Notes: generated by a model not told the origin, from the letters alone. A stretch of DNA of 9,875 bases from Akkermansia muciniphila (GCA_943324575.2 CALPMD020000024.1:1-9875), one strand, 5' to 3'; shown: positions 1 to 6,147, numbered from the stretch's first letter. Made by a program: numbers and translations.

Positions 1-198
1 AATTTCTAGGCGGTCGTGGCTGGCGATCGACCTGTCCAGCAACTCCAGTCGCTCTTCGACCGAAAACGAATAACTTTTCGACGGATTGCTGCCGATGGCC
101 ACAATCAGGCGGTCGAACATTTCCAGTCCGCGTTCGATCATCCAAAGGTGACCATTGGTAGGAGGATCAAAAGAACCGGCGTAAACCGCAGTGCGCAT
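1..198 (-). CDS. coaD: Phosphopantetheine adenylyltransferase, N-terminal 66 residues (cut by window edge)
   Basis: The protein transfers AMP from ATP to 4'-phosphopantetheine to make dephospho-CoA, the penultimate step of coenzyme A synthesis in the cytosol. The reverse complement of 198-1 is one open frame beginning [20 protein letters not shown]. It carries the nucleotidyltransferase signature [11 protein letters not shown] (residues 8-18), with the T/NxGH element that binds ATP, then a family-typical [22 protein letters not shown] segment. The start is the ATG at 198-196, immediately before the conserved first beta-strand. Only about 40 percent of the usual ~160 residues are present; the rest lies left of the window. 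No Shine-Dalgarno precedes the ATG. A plausible promoter lies inside the 109-bp repeat directly upstream, so coaD transcription may be tied to that repeat. Confidence 0.95.
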   Translation of the reverse strand, partial: MRTAVYAGSFDPPTNGHLWMIERGLEMFDRLIVAIGSNPSKSYSFSVEERLELLDRSIASHDRLEI

Positions 199-305
199 GG
201 CCGAAGCCTAGAAGGGAAATGGAGCGACTGGACTAGTAAATTTCGGAGGGATCGGAAAACAAATCGACCGATTTCACACGCGGATTTTGACTTCGCCGCC
301 AGAGC
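197..305. repeat. 109-bp direct repeat, left copy (coaD-proximal)
   Basis: Aligned to 1192-1300 without gaps at a constant offset of 995 bases. There are 104 identical positions out of 109; the differences are at 210, 227, 233, 266 and 275. The copy begins at the coaD start codon and covers the coaD leader and candidate promoter. Weak similarity (7 of 11) continues about 11 bases into coaD. The copy ends at 305, after which the left and right sequences diverge completely. Together the two copies bracket the higBA pair. Confidence 0.95.
233..262 (-). promoter_or_regulatory. Candidate coaD promoter (in left repeat)
   Basis: On the minus strand a TTGTTT -35-like hexamer (262-257) is followed after 18 bases by TACTAG (238-233), about 35 bases before the coaD start codon. 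The corresponding hexamer in the right repeat copy reads TACTAT, closer to consensus. The match is only moderate and verrucomicrobial promoter consensus is assumed to be sigma70-like. Confidence 0.35.
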
Positions 306-327
306 GTTTTGAATCCGACATGAAGGC

Positions 328-346
328 GTATCAATTCAGTTGATAC
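328..346. repeat. Perfect inverted repeat GTATCAA-N5-TTGATAC
   Basis: Two 7-base arms (328-334 and 340-346) surround TTCAG, 10 bases beyond the higA stop codon and 23 bases outside the left repeat. No T-run follows on either strand, so a classical intrinsic terminator is unlikely. The symmetry would suit a repressor operator, or the hairpin could protect the higBA transcript 3' end. Confidence 0.6.
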
Positions 347-355
347 ACGGGGGGC

Positions 356-688
356 TCAGGCGATTTTTTTGACGATGCAATGCAAGGCTTGGTTTTTAGG
401 GGAGTGGTAGGCTTTTTGGAAGTCGAACTGGCTTTGGAGACGGATTAGCAGGTCGCCGGGAATGCCAAAGCAGTATTGAACGCGCAGGGCGATGGAGGCG
501 CTGACGCCTTTTTTTTCGCGGATAACGTCGCTGAGTTGCGCCTTGCTGAGGCTCATCGCAGTGGCGGCGGCGATCTGGGTGAGGCCGTGGTGTGCGATGG
601 TATCGCGGATCAGGGCGGCGGCCGGATTGGATAAGGGTCTTGGAATCTTGAGCGGGTCGCGTGGAATGGCGGTAGGTTGCTGTTTCAT
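356..688 (-). CDS. higA: HigA-type XRE-family antitoxin
   Basis: A 110-residue protein that should neutralise the upstream HigB-like toxin by direct binding and repress the operon through its helix-turn-helix. Residues ~18-88 follow the HigA pattern: an alpha-helical lead (NPAAALIRDTIAHHGLTQ), the HTH (~36-58, LTQIAAATAMSLSKAQLSDVIREK), then the GVSASIALRVQYCFGIPGDLLIRLQSQFDF stretch that matches the HigA 'G[IV]TADTALRLARYFGTS..FWLNLQ..YDL' consensus. The ATG at 688-686 lies 12 bases after the higB stop, so the order is toxin then antitoxin, which is typical of higBA and reversed relative to most TA pairs. No clear Shine-Dalgarno is visible. The C-terminal ~20 residues are not family-conserved. 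The family call is firm; toxin pairing is inferred from adjacency. Confidence 0.88.
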   Translation of the reverse strand: MKQQPTAIPRDPLKIPRPLSNPAAALIRDTIAHHGLTQIAAATAMSLSKAQLSDVIREKKGVSASIALRVQYCFGIPGDLLIRLQSQFDFQKAYHSPKNQALHCIVKKIA

Positions 689-700
689 TTTCGGTGGGTT

Positions 701-1006
701 TCAGTGGGTGTCTTCGATTTTGACGAGTCCGACATTTCTCATTTCCGCATTTTCCCATTGGAAGGTGATACGCCATGGGGATTTGCGGGAATCGGCATCG
801 ATGGAGTATTTGGTGCTACCTTTGAGTTTGTGGTAGTGGAGCGCGGGGATGAGTCTGAGGGCTTTTTCATCGGACTCATTGAGGATAGCGAGTCGCTCGA
901 AGGCTTTGACGGGGTTGAGGGCGCCGAGTTTGTTGAGTTCTCGACGGCTCATTTCTGCGCCGAGAAAGAGTTTTTCAGTGAGAGTGTCGGCGAAGCTCTG
1001 AATCAC
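701..1006 (-). CDS. higB: HigB-type (RelE superfamily) mRNA-interferase toxin
   Basis: A 101-residue RelE/ParE-fold protein expected to cleave mRNA on the ribosome, held inactive by the adjacent HigA-like protein. The start is the GTG at 1006-1004, giving (V/M)IQSFADTLTEKLFLG, which matches the family opening 'MI.SFADK.TEKLF.G'. The frame is open for another 46 codons upstream to 1144, but that extension has no family similarity and was not used. The C-terminal half shows the expected core: an LIPALHYHKLKG strand and turn (residues 52-63), the YSID strand, WRITFQW (78-84) with the conserved Arg79, and a final EDTH whose His is a typical catalytic or RNA-contacting residue. Length is normal (~92-100). 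There is no frameshift, so the toxin is probably intact. Confidence 0.88.
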   Translation of the reverse strand: MIQSFADTLTEKLFLGAEMSRRELNKLGALNPVKAFERLAILNESDEKALRLIPALHYHKLKGSTKYSIDADSRKSPWRITFQWENAEMRNVGLVKIEDTH

Positions 1007-1191
1007 AACGGAAATAAATACACCAAAAAGCGGACAAATCAAGTGGGATTTCCAATTCGATCCCGTGGCAGATGTTGATTTTGGTGAAACCGCGAGTCGC
1101 AGTAGTGACAGCCATTGCTCGCATTCTGCGTCGCTCCAGCCCACGGGCTAGGTTATCGCGTGAAGGATCGCTGCTAATTTCAGCAATGCTT
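1007..1191. other. Non-coding leader region upstream of higB
   Basis: No gene was recognised in these 185 bases between higB and the right repeat. A small hairpin-forming palindrome AGCC-CACG-GGCT lies at 1138-1149. On the minus strand one frame is open from the right repeat through to about 970, with an internal ATG at 1123 giving a 49-residue ORF that overlaps the higB start out of frame. It has no recognised similarity and I do not call it a gene. The 30-40 bases next to the repeat look faintly like a decayed coaD 5' end. Confidence 0.5.
1015..1042 (-). promoter_or_regulatory. Candidate higBA promoter
   Basis: On the minus strand TTGATT (1042-1037), a 16-base spacer, then TATTTA (1020-1015). 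Transcription from it would begin about 2 bases before the higB GTG at 1006, giving an almost leaderless mRNA. This is a moderate match only, and the promoter copied in the right repeat (1257-1228) is an alternative. Confidence 0.35.
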
Positions 1192-1300
1192 ATGGCCGAA
1201 GCCTCGAAGGGAAATGGAGCGTCTGGAATAGTAAATTTCGGAGGGATCGGAAAACAAATCCACCGATTTTACACGCGGATTTTGACTTCGCCGCCAGAGC
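1192..1300. repeat. 109-bp direct repeat, right copy (tRNA-proximal)
   Basis: Ungapped partner of 197-305 at about 95 percent identity. The position matching the coaD ATG has become ATA here. The side facing the tRNA ends 21 bases before tRNA-Arg and includes the TTGACT hexamer that probably serves as the tRNA -35. On the minus strand the coaD-type promoter is preserved (TTGTTT, 18 bases, TACTAT at 1257-1228) and now points toward higB. Confidence 0.95.
1228..1257 (-). promoter_or_regulatory. Duplicated coaD-type promoter facing higB
   Basis: Right-repeat counterpart of the candidate coaD promoter: minus-strand TTGTTT (1257-1252), an 18-base spacer, TACTAT (1233-1228). One of the five differences between the copies falls in the last base of the -10 and makes this copy the closer consensus match. 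If active it would place higBA under a copy of the coaD promoter with a leader of about 215 bases. Confidence 0.3.
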
Positions 1301-1310
1301 TTGTTAGCAA
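1282..1310 (+). promoter_or_regulatory. Candidate tRNA-Arg promoter
   Basis: TTGACT (1282-1287) matches the -35 consensus at five of six positions; a 17-base spacer is followed by TAGCAA (1305-1310). The predicted start lies about 5 bases before the mature tRNA. The -35 is inside the right repeat and the -10 is outside it. Confidence 0.45.
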
Positions 1311-1321
1311 TAGCTGGTACA

Positions 1322-1398
1322 GCGCCTGTAGCTCAGTTGGATAGAGCACCCGCCTTCTAAGCGGACGGTCACTGGTTCGAATCCAGTCAGGCGCGCCA
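1322..1398 (+). tRNA. tRNA-Arg (anticodon UCU)
   Basis: The cloverleaf folds by eye. The acceptor GCGCCTG (1322-1328) pairs with CAGGCGC (1388-1394), the D-stem is GCTC/GAGC, and the anticodon loop CTTCTAA has TCT at 1356-1358. The T-arm is ACTGG-TTCGAAT-CCAGT, the discriminator base is G, and CCA is encoded at 1396-1398. It decodes AGA and possibly AGG. The outermost anticodon-stem pair (C1349 with A1365) is mismatched, while the other four pairs are canonical. A promoter-like element precedes it, with its -35 in the right 109-bp repeat. No T-rich terminator is visible before the peptidase gene, so the two may be co-transcribed. Confidence 0.97.
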
Positions 1399-1489
1399 GC
1401 AGCCCTTCATTCAAGAGCCCCGAGGATGGCGCAGTCTTGATCTTCGGTGTTGAACTTGGGGCTTGGAAGGTTCGGGCGCGTTGTCCAGT

Positions 1490-2578
1490 ATGATGGCGAT
1501 GCGAACCAAGGCGATTTCATTGTTGCAGGAGTTGACGGAGGCACATTCGGTTTCTGGTCATGAGGATGAGGTGCGGGCGATTTTTGTCGATGAGCTGGGC
1601 GAGTGTGGCGAGCTGTCGGCGGATCGGAATGGCTCGGTGTTTTGCGATGCTGGCGGGGAAGGGCCGCGAGTGCTGGTGGCGGGGCATATGGACGAGGTCG
1701 GGTTTTTGGTGCAAAACATCACGGCCGATGGGTTCATTCAGTTTTTGGGCATCGGCGGGTGGTGGGAGCATAACTTGCTCTCCCAGCGCGTGGAGATTTT
1801 GACGCGCCGTGGCGAGAAGGTGCTGGGAGTGGTGGCGTCTCGTCCGCCGCATTTTCTGCCCGAAAGCCAGCGGCGGCAGGTGATGTCGATGGACCAGATG
1901 TTCATCGACGTCGGGGCCGAGTCGCGCCGCGATGTGCTGGAAAACTTCGGGATCGCCTTGGGCGACCCGATCGCGCCGGTGTCGGCTTTTACCGCGCTGG
2001 GGCGAGAGGATTGTTTTATGGCAAAGGCCTTCGATAACCGCTTGGGAATGGCGGGGACGATCCAGGCGGGTCAAATCTTGTCCCAATCGAAGCACCCGAA
2101 TCGACTGATTTTATGTGGCACTGTGCAGGAGGAAGTCGGCTTGCGCGGGGCGAAGACAGCGGCGAATTACGCGCAGCCCGATGTGGCGATCGTGTTGGAA
2201 GGTCCGCCAGCGGATGATGCGCCCGGTTTTTCGCGGGCCGACTGCCAAGGCCGCCTCGGCGGCGGGGTGCAGATCCGTCTGTATGACCCTTCTGCGATCG
2301 CCCATCCGCGATTGGCACGGCTGGCAATTGAGACGGCACAGGCCGAGGGTATCCCGCATCAAGTGACGGTCCGTCGCAGCGGCGGCACGGATGCCGGCTC
2401 GTTCCATGTGGCCAACCAAGGAGTTCCGAGCATCGTCCTCGGCGTGCCAGCGCGCTACATTCATTCGCACAACGCGATTATTGATCTGAACGATTATTTG
2501 CACCTGCTCTCGCTGACAATCGCCTTAGTGCGACGGTTGGACGAGGAGGCGGTGGATCGTCTGGTAGCCTATTTGTGA
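1490..2578 (+). CDS. M42 family metallo-aminopeptidase (FrvX/glutamyl aminopeptidase/TET type)
   Basis: A cytosolic di-metal (usually Zn or Co) aminopeptidase, probably assembled as a large TET-like oligomer that trims short peptides. Numbering from the ATG at 1490 gives 362 residues, normal for the family. Visible ligands and catalytic residues are H66 and D68 in AGHMDEVG, D182 in KAFDNRLG (bridging Asp), E214/E215 in TVQEEVGLRG (general base and ligand), E237 in VLEGPPADDAPG, and H325 in YIHSHNAI. The position held by E237 is Asp in many M42 enzymes; Glu should still bind metal. The start is uncertain: ATGs at 1490, 1493 and 1499 all fit the family opening (LLQELTEAHSVSGHEDEVR), and the frame also extends to a TTG at 1463 beside a GGAAGG motif. 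The exact substrate is not readable from sequence. Confidence 0.93.
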   Translation: MMAMRTKAISLLQELTEAHSVSGHEDEVRAIFVDELGECGELSADRNGSVFCDAGGEGPRVLVAGHMDEVGFLVQNITADGFIQFLGIGGWWEHNLLSQRVEILTRRGEKVLGVVASRPPHFLPESQRRQVMSMDQMFIDVGAESRRDVLENFGIALGDPIAPVSAFTALGREDCFMAKAFDNRLGMAGTIQAGQILSQSKHPNRLILCGTVQEEVGLRGAKTAANYAQPDVAIVLEGPPADDAPGFSRADCQGRLGGGVQIRLYDPSAIAHPRLARLAIETAQAEGIPHQVTVRRSGGTDAGSFHVANQGVPSIVLGVPARYIHSHNAIIDLNDYLHLLSLTIALVRRLDEEAVDRLVAYL

Positions 2579-2582
2579 GGAA

Positions 2583-2612
2583 TTGGCACTTTTTTGTTCT
2601 AGTGAACATCTT
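2583..2612 (+). promoter_or_regulatory. Candidate recA promoter
   Basis: TTGGCA (2583-2588) is a fair -35. A -10 must lie near 2606-2612 (ACATCT or CATCTT, a weak match). The SOS palindrome at 2595-2608 fills the spacer and reaches the -10, the position expected for LexA repression. Confidence 0.35.
2595..2608. promoter_or_regulatory. SOS box (LexA operator) of recA
   Basis: TGTTC-TAGT-GAACA is a perfect 5+5 palindrome with a 4-base spacer, 60 bases upstream of the recA ATG. It equals the LexA-binding consensus TGTTC-N4-GAACA that I recall being reported for Verrucomicrobia, and differs from the E. coli CTGT-N8-ACAG and Bacillus GAAC-N4-GTTC motifs. Location before recA makes LexA control highly likely. 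LexA itself is not in this window. Confidence 0.8.
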
Positions 2613-2668
2613 TTTTCTTGTCAGGCGGCAGAAGATGCCGCAGATCTACCTCACCGATAAATCATCCT

Positions 2669-3712
2669 ATGGCCACCAAACAATCCAGCGAAGAAACCGC
2701 CTCCGACAAGCTCAACGAAGCCCGCAAACGCAACCTTGATCTTGCAATAGCCAACATCCAGAAGGAATTTGGAGAATCCGCCATCATGCGCTTGGGCGAC
2801 GATAAGTGCGTCGATGTGGATGTAATTCCGACGGGGAATCTGCTCATCGACCGCGCCTTGGGAGTCGGCGGATTCCCTTGCGGACGGATTGTCGAAGTGT
2901 TCGGTCCTGAGTCTTCAGGGAAAACGACACTTACGCTTACGGTCATCGCCCAAGCGCAAAAGCGCGGCGGCTTGGCGGCATTCATCGACGTGGAACACGC
3001 GCTCGACCCGCAGTATGCCCGCAAGCTGGGAGTGAATCTCGACGACCTACTCGTTTCCCAGCCATCTTCGGGTGAAGAGGCCCTGCAAATCTGCGAAGCG
3101 CTGGTCCGTTCCAACGCGATTGCGGTCATTGTGCTCGATTCGGTCGCCGCACTGGTCACGAGACAGGAGTTGGACGGCGAAATCGGCGATTCAACGGTGG
3201 GTGCCCAAGCGCGTTTGATGAGTGCTGCCATGCGTAAGCTTACCGCACTGATCTCCAAGGCACAGACGGTGTGTATCTTCACCAACCAGATCCGCGAGAA
3301 AATCGGCGTGATGTTCGGCAGCCCAGAAACCACGCCCGGTGGTCGTGCGCTCAAGTTCTTCTCATCGGTCCGTGTCGATATCCGCCGAATCGGTGCGATC
3401 AAATCGACGGATGGCACGGTGACGGGCAACCGCACCAAGATCAAAATCGTCAAAAACAAGGTCGCTGCGCCATTCACCGAGGCAGAGTTCGACATCATGT
3501 ACAACGAGGGGATTTCCTCCACGGGCTCGCTGCTGGATCTGGCGCTGGAAATGGAAATCGTTCAGAAGCGTGGCTCTTGGTTCAGCTACAACGGAACACA
3601 GTTGGCTCAGGGCCGTGACGCGGCCAAGGAGTTGCTCAAAAGCGATTCTGCGATTTACGAGGACATCGAGACCAAGGTCAAAGAAGGGCTCGAGGCGAAA
3701 AAGAAGAAGTAA
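2669..3712 (+). CDS. recA: RecA recombinase
   Basis: RecA forms ATP-dependent filaments on single-stranded DNA, carries out homology search and strand exchange, and triggers LexA self-cleavage in the SOS response. The 347-residue product has Walker A GPESSGKT (79-86), catalytic Glu109 (VEHALDP), Walker B VIVLDS (153-158), L1 around [16 protein letters not shown] (170-185), and L2 with [21 protein letters not shown] (205-225), followed by ALKFFSSVR. The ATG at 2669 was chosen because the frame's earlier TTG (2618) lies only 9 bases beyond the SOS box and adds non-conserved residues. The C-terminus ends in KKKK rather than the acidic tail that modulates E. coli RecA. It is transcribed alone, with an SOS box upstream and a strong terminator downstream. 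Confidence 0.99.
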   Translation: MATKQSSEETASDKLNEARKRNLDLAIANIQKEFGESAIMRLGDDKCVDVDVIPTGNLLIDRALGVGGFPCGRIVEVFGPESSGKTTLTLTVIAQAQKRGGLAAFIDVEHALDPQYARKLGVNLDDLLVSQPSSGEEALQICEALVRSNAIAVIVLDSVAALVTRQELDGEIGDSTVGAQARLMSAAMRKLTALISKAQTVCIFTNQIREKIGVMFGSPETTPGGRALKFFSSVRVDIRRIGAIKSTDGTVTGNRTKIKIVKNKVAAPFTEAEFDIMYNEGISSTGSLLDLALEMEIVQKRGSWFSYNGTQLAQGRDAAKELLKSDSAIYEDIETKVKEGLEAKKKK

Positions 3713-3742
3713 GGGCGCGGACCTCGATCCGGAACCTCTCCC

Positions 3743-3779
3743 AGCGGTGCTGCCAATATTTTTGGTGGCGCCGCTTTTT
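3743..3779 (+). terminator. Intrinsic terminator of recA
   Basis: A 14-pair stem (3743-3756 with 3762-3775, all paired, three G-U wobbles) closes a TATTT loop and runs straight into a T-tract ending at 3779. It lies 30 bases after the recA stop. Confidence 0.9.
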
Positions 3780-3781
3780 GC

Positions 3782-3801
3782 GTTCAGGTGTACACCCGAA
3801 C
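3782..3801. promoter_or_regulatory. 20-bp near-perfect palindrome, possible operator
   Basis: GTTC-A-GGTGTACACC-C-GAAC: a perfect 10-base core palindrome (3787-3796) and perfect 4-base outer arms, broken by one A/C mismatch pair. It sits two bases after the recA terminator and 152 bases before the glycosyltransferase start. It could be a dimeric repressor site for the downstream envelope operon. The rest of 3802-3953 shows no gene and no convincing promoter. Confidence 0.45.
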
Positions 3802-3953
3802 CAGCACATGGAGCTTGACGATGTTGGCTTTACCTGCTTGTTTGCGGCGTCTGGCTTTTGATTTTCAATCATTGGTCGGCGGACCATTGCCTATTGGATT
3901 CTCAAGCCTAGGTACTTGGAATTTTCACCTAAACTCCGTTTTTTCTTTCTCTC

Positions 3954-5462
3954 ATGGACTGGACCTCTCCACTTTGGTACGTATCGTATATCGTTGTTTT
4001 GATCGGTCTGGCGGGGTATGGATCGCATCGGTTGACGATTGTTTTTCTGTACTTGAAGCATGCCCGGAAGCATCCGAAGCCGCTGAGCTTGTTTGAAGAA
4101 TTGCCCTTAGTGACGATTCAGTTGCCGGTTTTCAATGAGATGCACGTCGTGGACCGGCTGTTGGACTCGGTTTCCGCATTGGATTATCCGCAGGACAAGA
4201 TGCAGATTCAGCTGCTGGACGACTCAACCGACCAGACCGTGGAAATTTGCCGTGCGGGAATTGAGCGACTGCGGGCGCGCGGCTTTGACGCCGAACACAT
4301 CCACCGCACCGATCGCACGGGTTACAAGGCAGGTGCTTTGGAAAACGGCACGCAGTTTGCCAAGGGGGAATACCTTCTCATTCTCGATGCGGACTTTGTC
4401 CCCAATCCGGATCTGTTGGAAAAAACCATCCATTATTTCACCGATGACAAGATCGGCATGATTCAGACGCGCTGGGGCCACCTCAATCGCACGTTCAACG
4501 TGCTGACGCGGATTCAGGCGATGTTTCTCGATGGCCATCTGGAGTTGGAACAGACGGCACGCAATCGTTCGGGACGCTTCTTCACGTTCAATGGCACGGG
4601 TGGCATCTGGCGGAAATCCTGCATCGCCGATGCTGGCGGTTGGGAACACGATACGCTGACCGAGGACATGGATCTGAGCTACCGCGCACAGCTCAAGGGC
4701 TGGCGCTTCATTTTCCTCAATGAGGTGGAGACTCCCGCCGAGTTGCCCGTGGACATGGATGGCTTCAAGAGCCAGCAGCACCGCTGGACCAAAGGTTCGA
4801 TCCAGGTCTGCAAAAAAGTGCTGCCAGCCATTTGGAAGAGCAATGTGCCGCTATTCATTAAAATGGAGGCGACCGCTCACCTCACCTCGAACTTCGCCTA
4901 TCTGTTGCTCATCTGCCTATGTTTCCTGATTTACCCCAATCAACAGGCACAGCCGGACTTCGGCAGGCTGACGTATTACATCATCAACGTCCCGATTTTC
5001 TTTTTCTCGTCGGTATCGGTCATCCTCTTTTATCTGGTATCCCAGAAGGCGCTGCGTCCAGGCTCATGGTGGCGTGAAATCCCCTACCTGCCGCTTTTAC
5101 TCGCATTAGGCATCGGCATGTCCATCAGCAACACCAAGGCGGTGATTGAAGCACTTTTTAATCACCAATCCGCCTTCGTCCGCACACCGAAATACGGCAT
5201 TGATCAAGTGAACCGCCAGGATTGGAAAAAGAGCAGCTACAAGGCGATGAAGTCGCTCACGCCATTTGTGGAGTTGCTCTTCGGTTTTTTCTTTTTGTTT
5301 GTGGTGGTCGAGGCCGCCATGAAATCAAATTGGTCCTCCGCGATTCTTCTGCTTCCATTTCCCGTCGGATTTTTCTATACATCGATTTCGTCACTCGCAC
5401 GCATGCTGTCATCCGGACCGATGGCAGCGGATTCAGAGATTGTGAACCGCAAAATTCCATGA
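3954..5462 (+). CDS. Processive GT2 glycosyltransferase, cellulose/mannan-synthase-like (CslA-like)
   Basis: A 502-residue inner-membrane enzyme that should polymerise a beta-linked polysaccharide from nucleotide sugars at the cytoplasmic face. It has an N-terminal membrane segment (~8-33), then a GT-A catalytic domain with LDDS (88-91), DADF (145-148, the DxD metal/nucleotide motif), TEDMD (236-240, catalytic base) and QQHRW (274-278, the QxxRW motif of processive synthases). Hydrophobic segments follow at about 310-328, 340-363, 377-395, 437-455 and 461-485. The overall pattern resembles plant CslA beta-mannan synthases and bacterial homologues; substrate and product cannot be told from sequence. 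There is no PilZ domain, so no direct c-di-GMP switch is visible. The stop codon overlaps the next start (ATGA, 5459-5462), coupling it to the L,D-transpeptidase. The leader before the ATG is pyrimidine-rich and has no Shine-Dalgarno. Confidence 0.92.
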   Translation: MDWTSPLWYVSYIVVLIGLAGYGSHRLTIVFLYLKHARKHPKPLSLFEELPLVTIQLPVFNEMHVVDRLLDSVSALDYPQDKMQIQLLDDSTDQTVEICRAGIERLRARGFDAEHIHRTDRTGYKAGALENGTQFAKGEYLLILDADFVPNPDLLEKTIHYFTDDKIGMIQTRWGHLNRTFNVLTRIQAMFLDGHLELEQTARNRSGRFFTFNGTGGIWRKSCIADAGGWEHDTLTEDMDLSYRAQLKGWRFIFLNEVETPAELPVDMDGFKSQQHRWTKGSIQVCKKVLPAIWKSNVPLFIKMEATAHLTSNFAYLLLICLCFLIYPNQQAQPDFGRLTYYIINVPIFFFSSVSVILFYLVSQKALRPGSWWREIPYLPLLLALGIGMSISNTKAVIEALFNHQSAFVRTPKYGIDQVNRQDWKKSSYKAMKSLTPFVELLFGFFFLFVVVEAAMKSNWSSAILLLPFPVGFFYTSISSLARMLSSGPMAADSEIVNRKIP

Positions 5463-6100
5463 CCCCATTTCCTGCGCTACGTCTAATTTCCCTCGGATTT
5501 ATCAGCCTGCTTGCAGCTGTCGGACTCAGTAGCTGCGGCACTGATACTTCGCTATTCGGCAGTGGTGGCGATGCTCGGAATAAAATGATTGTTAGCGTAC
5601 GCGACCAGAAGATGCTCTTGGTCCGCGACGGCACTCCGGTCAAATCCTACAAGATTTCCACCTCCAAGTTTGGGGTCGGCGACCGTCCGGGCAGTAACTG
5701 CACGCCTCTGGGCCGACTTCAAGTCGCCAAAAAAATCGGTGACAACGCCGCGATGGGTAGTGTTTTCAAGGCCCGCCGCGCCACGGGGGAAGTCATTAAG
5801 CCTAATTCGCCGGGGCGCGATCCTGTGGTCACTCGCATCATGTGGCTGACGGGCACGGAAATCCGTAACCACAACGCCTTCAAGCGCACCATCTACATTC
5901 ACGGCACTCCGGAAGAACGCCGGCTTGGCACGCCTGCCTCCTATGGCTGTATCCGCATGGGCAGTCGCGATGTGGCGGACCTCTACGCCCGCATCAGCAA
6001 GGGGGCGGATGTCTTTATTATTCGCGGATCGATCCAGACTGGGAAGCCCGACTCTGCGGCTGCCTCCGCCGTCAAAACGCTTTTTCCCTCCCGCAGTTAA
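5459..6100 (+). CDS. L,D-transpeptidase (YkuD domain) lipoprotein
   Basis: An enzyme of the YkuD fold that normally forms 3-3 peptidoglycan cross-links or anchors proteins to peptidoglycan via a catalytic Cys. The 213-residue product begins with a lipoprotein signal whose lipobox is LSSC (Cys26). The YkuD domain spans ~42-189 and contains YIHGT (His148) and SYGCIRM (Cys164). The usual motif is SHGC, so the His beside the nucleophile is Tyr162 here, while the upstream His, generally taken as the catalytic base, and the Cys-x-Arg are kept. The start is the ATG at 5459, which overlaps the glycosyltransferase TGA by four bases; an in-frame extension upstream lies wholly inside that gene and is rejected. 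Co-translation with a polysaccharide synthase suggests a shared envelope role, which is inference. Confidence 0.92.
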   Translation: MTPFPALRLISLGFISLLAAVGLSSCGTDTSLFGSGGDARNKMIVSVRDQKMLLVRDGTPVKSYKISTSKFGVGDRPGSNCTPLGRLQVAKKIGDNAAMGSVFKARRATGEVIKPNSPGRDPVVTRIMWLTGTEIRNHNAFKRTIYIHGTPEERRLGTPASYGCIRMGSRDVADLYARISKGADVFIIRGSIQTGKPDSAAASAVKTLFPSRS

Positions 6101-6119
6101 GAATCTCGCAAAGATGAGC

Positions 6120-6147
6120 TTGACACCTGCGGATAAATTCCTATTTT
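6120..6147 (+). promoter_or_regulatory. Candidate rpsT promoter
   Basis: A perfect TTGACA -35 (6120-6125), a 16-base spacer and TATTTT (6142-6147), giving a leader of roughly 37 bases before the rpsT ATG. It starts 19 bases after the L,D-transpeptidase stop, so rpsT is probably its own transcription unit. Confidence 0.6.

Noticed and set aside
16..312. 98-residue plus-strand ORF across the left edge
   Set aside because: It is antisense to coaD, whose N-terminal signature is unmistakable on the minus strand, and its second half is the 109-bp repeat.
1007..1144. 46-codon N-terminal extension of the HigB frame
   Set aside because: Family similarity begins exactly at the GTG at 1006; the extension is Ser/Trp-rich with no HigB counterpart.
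2111..2503. Open minus-strand frames inside the M42 gene and recA (for example 2662-3522)
   Set aside because: High-GC genes give long antisense open frames. The plus-strand products are clear family members with all active-site motifs, and the antisense ones have no recognisable pattern.
3870..3890. TGGTC-GGCG-GACCA hairpin before the glycosyltransferase
   Set aside because: Only five pairs, no T-run and no symmetry beyond the stem; too weak to call as a terminator or operator.
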